Positions 42,568 to 50,813 of a stretch of DNA of 64,000 bases are shown here, piece after piece (the stretch's first letter is position 1; each line of letters opens with the position of its first letter). The stretch is from NCBI GenBank assembly GCA_900541855.1, contig UQLD01000012.1, positions 1 to 64,000 on the forward strand, written 5' to 3'. Below the pieces are notes generated by a model. That model saw nothing but the letters and a program-made list of their open reading frames with translations, searched no databases and was not told the DNA's origin. The position numbers were made by a program, and so were the translations under genes. This stretch comes from an uncultured Collinsella sp. (GTDB taxonomy: Bacteria > Actinomycetota > Coriobacteriia > Coriobacteriales > Coriobacteriaceae).

Positions 42568-43419
42568 ATGTTTGAATCCAAACCGACGCTGCGCCGCGAG
42601 CAGATTGCGGGCATGAATATCCACTACATCATGTGGTCGCTCGATTACTTCCTTGATGTGCAGCAGCGTTTGGGCTTTGAGTCCATTGAGCTGTGGTGCG
42701 CAGAGCCGCATGTGACGCTCGACCATACGGGCTACTTTGAGGCTGAGGTCCTGGCGAAAAAGGCTGCAGACCGTGGGCTTAGGTATCGTACTCTGTGCCC
42801 CGAGAATGTTGTCTATCCTTGGCAGTACTGCGCACGCAAGCCGCTGCATGAACAGCGCAGCCTGGCGTACTTCAAGCACGGCATTGAGCTTGCCGAGGTA
42901 CTTGGGTGCGACCGTATGTCCATCAACTCGGGCTGGGGCGACTGGGACGAGGACCGCGAGGAAGCCTGGAAGCGCAGTCGCGAGCACTTGTCCATTCTGG
43001 CGGAGTATGCCGGCGAGCACGGTCTGGTGCTTACGATGGAAAGCCTGCGTCCCGAGGAGAGCAACCTTGTGACGACGGTTTCCGATGCGAAGCGCATGAT
43101 TGACGAGGTCGCGAGCCCGTACTTACAGCCCATGGTTGATACAACCGCGATGGGCGTTGCGGGCGAGACGCTCGAGGACTGGTTTGCCGCCTTTGGTGAT
43201 GGGGCAATTCACGAGATGCACTTTATCGACGGTGACCCGTATGGACATCTGGTATGGGGCGATGGCAAGCACGATATGGACGCCTTCGTCGCCACACTCA
43301 ACGCCCATGGTTTCGACGGCATACTGGGCCAGGAAATCACGGACGGTCGTTACTACGATGACCCGGCGGCGGCAGATGCCAAGAACATGGCCGCATTCGA
43401 GAAATATCTGATTGACTAA
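42568..43419 (+). CDS. frlC: FrlC-like sugar epimerase/isomerase
   Basis: A 283-residue TIM-barrel protein of the sugar phosphate isomerase/epimerase family, closest in pattern to FrlC (fructoselysine/psicoselysine 3-epimerase). Shared signs are FESIELWCAEPHV, YRTLCPENVVYPW, VLTMESLRPEESNLV with the metal-binding Glu, QPMVDTTAMG with Asp, and MHFIDGDPYGH with His. It starts one base after the amidohydrolase stop, with AAGGAGG in place. The epimer substrate is inferred from FrlC. Confidence 0.8.
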   Translation: MFESKPTLRREQIAGMNIHYIMWSLDYFLDVQQRLGFESIELWCAEPHVTLDHTGYFEAEVLAKKAADRGLRYRTLCPENVVYPWQYCARKPLHEQRSLAYFKHGIELAEVLGCDRMSINSGWGDWDEDREEAWKRSREHLSILAEYAGEHGLVLTMESLRPEESNLVTTVSDAKRMIDEVASPYLQPMVDTTAMGVAGETLEDWFAAFGDGAIHEMHFIDGDPYGHLVWGDGKHDMDAFVATLNAHGFDGILGQEITDGRYYDDPAAADAKNMAAFEKYLID

Positions 43420-43481
43420 AACAACTATCGGCCACGCAACCAACGTCATTGATTGCGGCCTAAACAAGAAAGGAACTGGAT

Positions 43482-44450
43482 ATGAACGCACACGATCTGA
43501 TCAAAGAGGCAATTGCCGAGAAGGGCAAGTTCGACAGCGTCTACTGGATTGCTTGCGGTGGCTCCATGATCGATTTGATCCCGGCTCATGAGCTTCTGCA
43601 GCGCGAGGCAACCACCTTCACTTCGTATATCTATACCGCGCGTGAATTCGACATTATGCGTCCGCGTCGTCTGGGCGAGAAGTCCCTGGTCATCGCTTGC
43701 AGCCACAGTGGCAATACCCCGGAGGTCGTCGAGGGCTGCGAGATTGCCCTTGCAGCCGGCGCTACGGTGATCGCCCAGACCGACAACGCTGGATCCAAGA
43801 TCGACTCCGGCAAGTGGACCACGTGGGTCTACCCGTGGGGCGAGGGCGTGCCGCAGGCCGAGGTCCCCGCTGGCATTTCGCTGTCGCTTGCGGCCGAGCT
43901 GCTCGATCAGCAGGAGGGCTACGCCGATCTTGCCGATATGTATGCCGGTATCGCCGAGATGGATAAGATTCTTCCCCCGGCACGTGAGAAGGTAAATGCC
44001 GAGCTGGGCGATCGTTTTGCCAAGCTTTGCCAGGAGCACGAGTTCTTCTACATTCTGGGCAGCGGTCCCAACTTTAGCCAGACCTACGGTTTCGCTATCT
44101 GCTCTCTTATGGAGATGCAGTGGCAGCACTGCAGCTACATCCACTCTGCCGAGTACTTCCATGGCCCCTTCGAGGCTACTCAGGATGGCGTTTTTTACTT
44201 CCTGCAGATGGGCTCCAGCGAGTGCCGTGCTATGGATGAGCGCGCCCTGGCGTTCCTTAAGACGCATACCGATACGCTGATGGTGCTCGATGCCAAGGAG
44301 TACGGTATGGAAGACGTGCCGGCGAGCGTCCGTGCCTATCTGGACCCGGTGCTGTTCTACGCCATGAACTGCGAGCTGCGTGCCGCACGCGGCAAGGTGT
44401 TTGACCATGATCCCGATTTCCGTCGCTACATGGGCGTCGTCGAGTACTAG
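43482..44450 (+). CDS. frlB: FrlB-like SIS-domain deglycase
   Basis: A 322-residue double-SIS protein resembling FrlB, which cleaves fructoselysine 6-phosphate to lysine and glucose 6-phosphate. The phosphate loops are YWIACGGSMID and ACSHSGNTPEVVE. The C-terminal SIS has SAEYFHGPFE near residue 225, keeping the Glu and His that are catalytic in FrlB, and ends FRRYMGVVEY, like FrlB. AAAGGAACTG precedes the ATG. The adduct released (amino acid or other amine) is not evident from sequence. Confidence 0.85.
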   Translation: MNAHDLIKEAIAEKGKFDSVYWIACGGSMIDLIPAHELLQREATTFTSYIYTAREFDIMRPRRLGEKSLVIACSHSGNTPEVVEGCEIALAAGATVIAQTDNAGSKIDSGKWTTWVYPWGEGVPQAEVPAGISLSLAAELLDQQEGYADLADMYAGIAEMDKILPPAREKVNAELGDRFAKLCQEHEFFYILGSGPNFSQTYGFAICSLMEMQWQHCSYIHSAEYFHGPFEATQDGVFYFLQMGSSECRAMDERALAFLKTHTDTLMVLDAKEYGMEDVPASVRAYLDPVLFYAMNCELRAARGKVFDHDPDFRRYMGVVEY

Positions 44451-44463
44451 AAGGGTAAATACC

Positions 44464-45327
44464 ATGGCATTTAACGTTAACGCGCTCGGATTTGGCGACA
44501 ACGTCGTCGATCGCTACGAGCATATCCACACCATGTATCCTGGCGGCAACGCGGTGAACTTCGCCGTTTATGCCAAGAAATGCGGTGCCGCACGCTCCGC
44601 ATACATGGGCATTTTTGGCAATGACGCCGCTGCCGAGCATGTCATTGCAAGCCTCGAGGATGAGGGTATCGAGCTTGACAAGTGTGAGCAGATGATTGGC
44701 GAGAACGGAGCGGCTCGCGTGACCGTTGTTGACGGTGACCGTGTCTTCCTTGGCTCCAACGAGGGCGGTATCCGTGGCGATGCGCGCTATGTCCTCGATC
44801 GCTTTGACCTTTCGTACATGAAGCAGTTCGATGTGGTTCATTCGGGCAACTATTGCTTTACCGAGCGCGAGCTGCCCAAGCTGAAGGCTGCGGGCGTCAC
44901 GGTCTCTTTTGACTTTTCGGACGACTCCACCGACGAGTACTACGAGCAGATTGCACCCTACGTCGATTTTGCCTTCTTTAGTGCGGCGGATGCCGCGAGT
45001 GAGGACGAGATTCGCGAGCGTCTGGCATGGGTGAAGGGCTTGGGTCCGCGTTTTGTGTCGGCTACGGCGGGCGCCGAGGGCTGCATTGCTTACGACGGCG
45101 AGCGTTATTACCGCCAGCTGGCTAAACCGGTAACGGACATGAAGGACACCATGGGGGCGGGCGACTCGTTCCTCACCTCGTTTTTGATGTGCTATCTCGA
45201 TTCCGCCAAGCGTGGTGAGGATGGCGCCGAGGCTATCGAGCGCGCGCTCGACTTTGCTGCCGGGTTTGCCTCGACCGTGTGCGGCATGGAAGGTTCTTGG
45301 GGCCACGGAGCGCCAATCGTCGAATAG
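44464..45327 (+). CDS. frlD: FrlD-like fructosamine kinase (PfkB family)
   Basis: A 287-residue ribokinase-type kinase close in pattern to FrlD (fructoselysine 6-kinase): GFGDNVVDRYEHIHTMYPGG, then NAVNFAVYAKKCG, DVVHSGNYCFTERELP, VSFDFSDDSTDEYY, and the catalytic DTMGAGDSFLTSFL. It should phosphorylate the Amadori sugar at C6 for the adjacent FrlB-like enzyme. It starts 13 bases after frlB, with AGAAGGG upstream. A strong hairpin follows before the next kinase gene. Confidence 0.86.
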   Translation: MAFNVNALGFGDNVVDRYEHIHTMYPGGNAVNFAVYAKKCGAARSAYMGIFGNDAAAEHVIASLEDEGIELDKCEQMIGENGAARVTVVDGDRVFLGSNEGGIRGDARYVLDRFDLSYMKQFDVVHSGNYCFTERELPKLKAAGVTVSFDFSDDSTDEYYEQIAPYVDFAFFSAADAASEDEIRERLAWVKGLGPRFVSATAGAEGCIAYDGERYYRQLAKPVTDMKDTMGAGDSFLTSFLMCYLDSAKRGEDGAEAIERALDFAAGFASTVCGMEGSWGHGAPIVE

Positions 45328-45397
45328 CTTAAGAAAGCGCACGGCGGTCTGGCTATGAGGCTTTGGACAGCCGATGCAAAACAATAAGCGAAACACG

Positions 45398-45431
45398 AAA
45401 AGGGGGCTCGCCATGCGGTGGGTCCCCTTTT
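45398..45431 (+). terminator. Internal hairpin between the two kinase genes
   Basis: AAAAGGGGG and CTCGCC pair with GGTGGG and CCCCTTTT around ATGC, with TTTT in the 3' arm. As the operon continues on both sides, it probably gives partial termination or marks a processing point. Confidence 0.65.
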
Positions 45432-45448
45432 GAACATTGGAGAAGAGT

Positions 45449-46249
45449 ATGGGTATTAAAGCGTGTGCGGCTGGTTTTTGCTGCGCGGACGTCTATCAAA
45501 ACATCGGCGTATTCTATCCGACTGGTAACGGCATTGACTGGGGTATCCATCTTGCACGAATGGGCGTTTCGGTATCCGCCGTGTCGGTTGTCGGCAAGGA
45601 CGAGTACGGAGACAAGATGAGGGAGGCGCTGGCCGCTGAGGGGCTCGATATCTCTCATCTGCGGGTGGAGGATGGCGACACCTCGGTGATGCTCATGGCA
45701 TTGAAAGACGGCGTCGATCGCGTGCATCTCGAGGCAATCGATGGCGTAATGGAGACATATCGACCGAATGAAGACGACCGGGCGTTTATCCTGGAGCATG
45801 ACATCATCCATACCGACCTGTTTGGCAATTGTTTGGACCTCCTGCCCGAATGGCATGAAGCGGGCAAGACGGTGGTTATGGACTTCTCGGTGTTCAGCCA
45901 GGATCCCGAATATGCATGTGAGGCTCATTTTCCTTACGTAGACTATGCGTTCATGTCGTTTGAAGAGGACACTCCGGAGCTACGTGATTGGGTACGTCAC
46001 GTACAGGAGTTGGGGCCGCGCGTTGCGGTTGCCACGCTTGGCGAGAAGGGAAGCATTGCCTTTGACGGCGAGCGCTTCTATGAGTGCGGGATCGTGCCGG
46101 CGGAGAAGGTCGTTAACACCGTGGGTGCCGGCGACTCGTATATTGCCGGGTTTACCAAGGGCGTGATCGATGCCCTTGATATTCCGGCGTGTATGAAGGC
46201 GGGCGCTGAACTGTCGTCCCGAGTGATTGGTTCGTTTGAGCCGTACTAG
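45449..46249 (+). CDS. Second PfkB-family sugar kinase
   Basis: A 266-residue PfkB-family kinase. It shares the fold with the preceding kinase (AGFCCADVYQNIGVFYPTGN, SVVGKDEYGDKMREALAAEG, NTVGAGDSYIAGFTKG with the catalytic Asp) but lacks the GGNAVNFA segment and is clearly divergent, so it likely handles a different sugar adduct or epimer. ATG at 45449 follows GGAGAAG closely. Downstream genes are tightly spaced, which suggests one transcript to 49935. Confidence 0.84.
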   Translation: MGIKACAAGFCCADVYQNIGVFYPTGNGIDWGIHLARMGVSVSAVSVVGKDEYGDKMREALAAEGLDISHLRVEDGDTSVMLMALKDGVDRVHLEAIDGVMETYRPNEDDRAFILEHDIIHTDLFGNCLDLLPEWHEAGKTVVMDFSVFSQDPEYACEAHFPYVDYAFMSFEEDTPELRDWVRHVQELGPRVAVATLGEKGSIAFDGERFYECGIVPAEKVVNTVGAGDSYIAGFTKGVIDALDIPACMKAGAELSSRVIGSFEPY

Positions 46250-46276
46250 GGCCAAATGCCTGGAAAGGAGTACGAA

Positions 46277-47137
46277 ATGGTTATCGACATGTTGGTCCAT
46301 CCTATGCTCTATGGCGAGATCTGTACGCCGGGTGATGAGCCTGATGGGTTCGGTTTTTGGTCACGAGAATTTGGTATGGGGCATATGGGTCCCATGGATT
46401 GGGATGAGCTTCAAGTCGAGATGGACGTCTGCGACGTGCGGAAGAGCGTGCTCATGCCGCTCGATGTAACCACGGCATGCGGAGGACACTTTGGCACCAA
46501 TGACCAGATTGCCATGCTGGTTGCCGCGCACCCCGATCGTCTGTGGGGATTTGCGAGCGTAGATCCACAGGTGAGCGGTGCCGCAGACGAATTGGAGCGC
46601 GCCTTTACCGAGTTGGGGGCAAAGGGGCTTTGCCTGCATCCGGCAAAGCAGGGTTTTGCCCCCGATGATGCTGTGGCCGAGCCGCTTTACGAGCTGTGCG
46701 AGCGCTATAACAAGCCGGTGGTTTTTCATGCCGGTATGTCTTGGGAGCCGGGCGCAGAGCTCTCGCGCAGTAACCCGCTTGCATTTGAGCACACAATCGC
46801 AACGCATTCAAATGTGCGCTTTAGTTTGACCCACTTTGGCTGGCCCTGGGTGCGCGAGACCGTGGCGATGCTGCTCAAGTATCCCAACTGCTACACGGAC
46901 ACCTCTATCACGTACATCGATTCGCCCGAGGAGATGATGCAGCGTCTTTTCACGGTCGATATGGGGCCGCTGTGGTATGAGCGCGCGCTATCGCATCAAG
47001 TGATGTTCGCCAGCAATACGCCGCGTTTCCGTGCATTCAAACTCAAGCGGGCGCTCGATACCGTGCCCATGCGCGATGATGCGCGAGAAAGGCTCTACTG
47101 GGGTAATGCTCTGCGTTTTCTTGAAGGGGATGAGTAA
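46277..47137 (+). CDS. Amidohydrolase_2-type metal hydrolase
   Basis: A 286-residue TIM-barrel hydrolase or decarboxylase of the ACMSD-like group. The N-terminus MVIDMLVHPML replaces the usual DxHxH with a single His; WGFASVDPQ, KGLCLHPAKQGF, KPVVFHAGMSW and SLTHFGWPW follow the family pattern, and the acidic residue near the end sits in VMFASNTPRFR, where Asp is more usual. The metal site is thus incomplete and the activity uncertain. ATG at 46277 follows AAAGGAG. The yjbQ-like gene starts two bases after its stop. Confidence 0.75.
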   Translation: MVIDMLVHPMLYGEICTPGDEPDGFGFWSREFGMGHMGPMDWDELQVEMDVCDVRKSVLMPLDVTTACGGHFGTNDQIAMLVAAHPDRLWGFASVDPQVSGAADELERAFTELGAKGLCLHPAKQGFAPDDAVAEPLYELCERYNKPVVFHAGMSWEPGAELSRSNPLAFEHTIATHSNVRFSLTHFGWPWVRETVAMLLKYPNCYTDTSITYIDSPEEMMQRLFTVDMGPLWYERALSHQVMFASNTPRFRAFKLKRALDTVPMRDDARERLYWGNALRFLEGDE

Positions 47138-47139
47138 AC

Positions 47140-47568
47140 ATGGTGACGCTCGAGACATTGAGCTATCTATCGACTGCTCCGGACCAGTTCATCGATATTA
47201 CCGAAGATGTGCACGCTGCCATCGAACGCAGCTCGGTGACCAATGGCTTGGCAGCGATTATTTTGTCGCATACGACCTGTGGAATCGTGGTAAACGAGGG
47301 GCTGCCCTGCGTGGAGACGGATCTTATGGAGACGCTTGATCGCATCGCCCCACTCGATGCCCCCTATGCGCATGCGCACTTCCTGCCGAGCTATGGAGCC
47401 ACCGGCAACAACTCCTGCGGGCATATCAAGAGCATGATTTGTGGAAACAGTTGCTTCTTTCCCGTCCAAGATGGCCACATCGTGTGCGGAAGTGCCCAGA
47501 ACATCTATCTTGCGGAGTTTGACGGTCCGCAGAAGCGAAAAGTGTACGTCGAGGTGCTGGGGGAGTAA
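47140..47568 (+). CDS. YjbQ/UPF0047-family protein
   Basis: A 142-residue member of the YjbQ family. ILSHTTCGIVVNEG, HFLPSYGATGNNSCGHIKSM and the terminal KVYVEVLGE are characteristic. E. coli YjbQ has been reported with secondary thiamin phosphate synthase activity, yet the family recurs in sugar-degradation clusters beside SgcQ/BtpA-like genes, and its true role there is unclear. Here it sits directly between an amidohydrolase and a BtpA-like gene. Confidence 0.88.
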   Translation: MVTLETLSYLSTAPDQFIDITEDVHAAIERSSVTNGLAAIILSHTTCGIVVNEGLPCVETDLMETLDRIAPLDAPYAHAHFLPSYGATGNNSCGHIKSMICGNSCFFPVQDGHIVCGSAQNIYLAEFDGPQKRKVYVEVLGE

Positions 47569-47601
47569 CGTCCCTGCAATAACCCTATGAAGGAGCACGT
47601 T

Positions 47602-48411
47602 ATGTCGTTTCTAACCTCGATGTTCAAGACCGAAAAGCCGGTTATCGGAATGCTGCACCTGCGTTCTCTGCCGGGCGATCCGCTGTATTACCCGGGCGGA
47701 AGCGTGCCGCAGGTCGTGGAAGCCGCCAAGCACGATCTCGAGGCGTTGCAGCAGGGCGGTGTCGATGGCATTTTGATTACCAATGAGCTCTCGATGCCCT
47801 ATGAGCAGCACGTTTCTCCCTCAACCCTTGCATCGATGGGCTATGTTATCGGGGCTCTATCCCATGATCTGTCGACTCCTTGGGGAGCTGAGGCTATTTA
47901 CGATGGTGATGCCACAATCGAGCTGTGCGCTGCCGTCGATGCGCAGTTCACGCGCTGCAATTTTTGCGGTGCCTGGGTCGGTGATCTCGGGCTGATTAAC
48001 CGAGATTTCGCTCACACCATGCGTCGCAAGGCGGCGCTGCGCTTGGACAATCTCAAGCTTTTTCACTTCATCACGAGCGAGGGGGAGGTTTATCTCAACG
48101 ACCGCACGACTGCGGACATTGCCGATTCACTTCTCTTTAATTGCCTACCGGATGCGATGGTCATCGGCGGTTCGGCTGCCGGTCGTGGCGCATCGGGCGA
48201 GCTTGCCGATGAGGTTCGCGAGCGTGTTGGCCAAGTACCTGTGGTATGTGGCACCGGTTGCCGCGAAAATACCGTGGCTGACGTATTTGCTCACTACGAT
48301 GGCGCGTTTGTCGGCACGTGCTTAAAGCGCGACGGAAAGCTGGATGCCCCGGTCGATGTTGAGCGGGTAGCTCGTTTTATGGCTGCCGCTCGTACGGCGC
48401 GAGGGGAGTAG
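47602..48411 (+). CDS. BtpA/SgcQ-family protein
   Basis: A 269-residue TIM-barrel protein of the BtpA family, which includes SgcQ from the E. coli sgc sugar locus. Typical parts are PVIGMLHLRSLPGDP, GVDGILITNELSMPY, VGDLGLINRDFAHTMRRKA and VVCGTGCRENTVADVFAHYDG. Enzymatic activity is not established for most members. ATG at 47602 is preferred because AAGGAG lies eight bases upstream; ATG 47587 is in frame but weak. FGGY kinase follows after six bases. Confidence 0.87.
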   Translation: MSFLTSMFKTEKPVIGMLHLRSLPGDPLYYPGGSVPQVVEAAKHDLEALQQGGVDGILITNELSMPYEQHVSPSTLASMGYVIGALSHDLSTPWGAEAIYDGDATIELCAAVDAQFTRCNFCGAWVGDLGLINRDFAHTMRRKAALRLDNLKLFHFITSEGEVYLNDRTTADIADSLLFNCLPDAMVIGGSAAGRGASGELADEVRERVGQVPVVCGTGCRENTVADVFAHYDGAFVGTCLKRDGKLDAPVDVERVARFMAAARTARGE

Positions 48412-48417
48412 GTACCT

Positions 48418-49935
48418 ATGGCGCTCTATCTGGGTATTGATATTGGGACAAGCGCCTCTAAAGGCGTTTTAATCGATGATCGATGCAACATCGTTTGCCA
48501 AGCCTCTTGTGGACATGAGACGGACAACCCGTGTGACGGATGGTACCAGCATGATGCGGAGGCAGTTTGGTGGGGCGATTTTTGCCGCTTGTCGCGCGAG
48601 CTGGTGGCGCGATCGGGGGTTAACGCGGCACAGATCGGATGCGTGGGCCTTTCCGCATTGGGTTGCGACTGCGTACCGGTCGATACCGAGTGCAACGCGC
48701 TGGCGCCCGCGATTTTGTATGGAGTCGATGCACGTTCGAAGCCGCAGATTGACGAGCTCCTTTCCGAATATGGGTTAGATCGCGCACGCGAGCTTTTCGG
48801 GCACGATCCCTGTTCGTCAGATATTGCTCCCAAGATCTTGTGGTTTAAGGAGAATATGCCCGAGGTGCACGAACGTGCCGCGAAGTTCCTGACGGCGTCA
48901 TCGTTTCTGTGCGCGAAGTTGACGGGGCGTTTTACGGTGGACCGTTATTTGGCGGAGGATTTTCTTCCCCTATACGACCGCTACACTTGGAAGGTTGATG
49001 CTCGGGAATGTGCTCGTTTCTGCCGGCCTGACCAGATGGTGGAGGTAATGTCGGCTACCGATATTGCCGGGGTGATTACGCAGCGTGCGGCTGAGGCGAC
49101 GGGGCTCGCGGCAGGGACACCTGTCTTAGTGGGAACGGGCGACTCTGGTGCCGAGGCCATTTCGACGGGTGTATTTCGTCCCGGCGATATGATGGTTCAG
49201 TTGGGGAGTACGGCGTATTTCATCTATCTAGCTGATCATATGGTCGATGATGCCCGCCTGTGGCCAGGGACGTTTATCATTCCCGGAACTTACGGGATCT
49301 GCGCGGGGACCAATACGGCGGGTGCGCTCACATCGTGGCTGCGCCAAGAGCTGTATCGCGACGCCGTGGAGGCCGAGGGCCACGGTGGCCCCGATGCATA
49401 TTCGGTTATGGCGCATGATGCCGCCGGTGTGGCGCCGGGTGCCGATGGGCTCCTGTGTCTGCCGTACTTTGCGGGGGAGCGCACTCCGCTCAACGATCCC
49501 GAGGCGCGTGGCGTCTTCTTTGGCCTGACCGGAAGGCATACGCGAGCCCATATGGTTCGTGCCGCCTTGGAAGGCGTCGCGTATACCGTTGCATCCCATG
49601 TCGACATTATCGAGCGAGAACATGGACTGCCAATTGGGCGCATTATGCTTGTCGGAGGTGGAACCAAGAATCCAGTTTGGATGCAGGCTATCGCCGACGT
49701 ATGTGGGCGCGAGGTCTCGGTTGCCAAGGTTACGGTGGGCGCATGCTTCGGTGATGCCATCATGGCAGCTCTCGCAGGTGGCGCCTATGCATCATGGGAT
49801 GAGCTCGCCCAAGTCCTTGGCGTTGCGCAAACAATCGTGCCTGATATGACTGCCCACGAGTTATATGCGTCGCGCCGTCATATCTTTGACGAATTGTATG
49901 CACGCAACCGTGATCTCATGCACGAATTGGTGTAA
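48418..49935 (+). CDS. FGGY-family carbohydrate kinase
   Basis: A 505-residue sugar kinase similar in layout to xylulokinase. The N-terminal ATPase-fold motif is YLGIDIGTSASKGVLID; GDSGAEAISTGVF and VGGGTKNPVWMQAIADV mark the C-terminal domain, and YFAGERTPLNDPEARGVFFG is an FGGY hallmark. It probably phosphorylates a ketose or polyol formed by the cluster. It is the last gene of the operon, with a terminator 50 bases on. Confidence 0.92.
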   Translation: MALYLGIDIGTSASKGVLIDDRCNIVCQASCGHETDNPCDGWYQHDAEAVWWGDFCRLSRELVARSGVNAAQIGCVGLSALGCDCVPVDTECNALAPAILYGVDARSKPQIDELLSEYGLDRARELFGHDPCSSDIAPKILWFKENMPEVHERAAKFLTASSFLCAKLTGRFTVDRYLAEDFLPLYDRYTWKVDARECARFCRPDQMVEVMSATDIAGVITQRAAEATGLAAGTPVLVGTGDSGAEAISTGVFRPGDMMVQLGSTAYFIYLADHMVDDARLWPGTFIIPGTYGICAGTNTAGALTSWLRQELYRDAVEAEGHGGPDAYSVMAHDAAGVAPGADGLLCLPYFAGERTPLNDPEARGVFFGLTGRHTRAHMVRAALEGVAYTVASHVDIIEREHGLPIGRIMLVGGGTKNPVWMQAIADVCGREVSVAKVTVGACFGDAIMAALAGGAYASWDELAQVLGVAQTIVPDMTAHELYASRRHIFDELYARNRDLMHELV

Positions 49936-49987
49936 TGCTGCCGAATTGTACTGTCTTCCAAAATAGGGACTGCGTTGTGCGATTTGC

Positions 49988-50006
49988 ATGCCCCTTGGCA
50001 TTTTTG
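49988..50006 (+). terminator. Terminator of the frl-like operon
   Basis: ATGCC pairs with GGCAT around CCTT, followed by TTTTGCC. Just before it, at 49941-49975, GTACTGTCTTCCAAAATAGGG resembles the loop region of the hairpin elements at 18732 and 19898 and may be a decayed copy. Confidence 0.6.
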
Positions 50007-50016
50007 CCCACAGGGG

Positions 50017-50799
50017 TTAGCGAAGGTCAAAAACAGAGTGCGCATTTGCTAAAACTGCCGACTCGATGCGCTTTGCGTCACAGTTTTTGAGTGAGACGAT
50101 GCGCATCGAGGTCCTTGCGAGCGATCTGATGAGCGACTGCGCGCTTGTTTCTGTGTTTGGTTCGGCTGGCGCATCGGTCTCGAGCAGTAGACGGTCGAGT
50201 GGAATCTGCCGGGCATATTCGCGACCGCGCTTGGTGGCGAGCATACGCTCGTTCACGGAAAAATAGCAGTTTGCGTTTCGCGCGCGGGCGAGTTCGTTCG
50301 AAGTGCCGCTAAACCAGTGGAAGATGATAGCGGGGGAGTCGGGGTTTGGGATGAGTAGTCCATGCGATTCGAGGACGTCCAGTACGGCTCCTGCCGAACG
50401 AACGGCGTGAATTGATATCACGCGCCCGGTAAGAGGATGCTGCACGAGCGTATCGCAGAGCCGGTCAAATGCCTGTATTTGTAGCGGCTCACTTCCGGCA
50501 AAGCGTGCGGAAAAGTCGAGTCCCACCTCGCCGATGTAGCACTCTTGGGCAGCAACTTCGCAAAGCAGATCGACTTCGGCAGGACCGCAGCGGCCGTCGG
50601 CGAGCCACCAGGGGTGGAGCCCAACGCCAGCGATGATGCCTGGTAGGCGACGGGCGCGCTCGTTTGCGGCCGAAAAGTCGCGTGGGTCGACCCCGCAGTC
50701 AAAGAGCCCCAGACCCAACGCCGCCGACTCACTGGCTGCAGCATCGGGGCCGAGCATCAAATCAAGATGACAATGCGTGTCAAAGAATTGCGGTTCCAT
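50017..50799 (-). CDS. TatD-family metal-dependent DNase-like hydrolase
   Basis: A 260-residue TIM-barrel hydrolase. Metal ligands are in FFDTHCHLDL (HxH), IGEVGLDFS (Glu), FHWFSG (His) and LLLETDAPAEP (Asp). TatD-like proteins act as 3'-5' exonucleases or D-aminoacyl esterases. The gene precedes no obvious partner except the upstream tcdA on the same strand, 15 bases away, which suggests one transcript. Confidence 0.9.
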   Translation of the reverse strand: MEPQFFDTHCHLDLMLGPDAAASESAALGLGLFDCGVDPRDFSAANERARRLPGIIAGVGLHPWWLADGRCGPAEVDLLCEVAAQECYIGEVGLDFSARFAGSEPLQIQAFDRLCDTLVQHPLTGRVISIHAVRSAGAVLDVLESHGLLIPNPDSPAIIFHWFSGTSNELARARNANCYFSVNERMLATKRGREYARQIPLDRLLLETDAPAEPNTETSAQSLIRSLARTSMRIVSLKNCDAKRIESAVLANAHSVFDLR

Positions 50800-50813
50800 C
50801 GCAGGACATCCTG

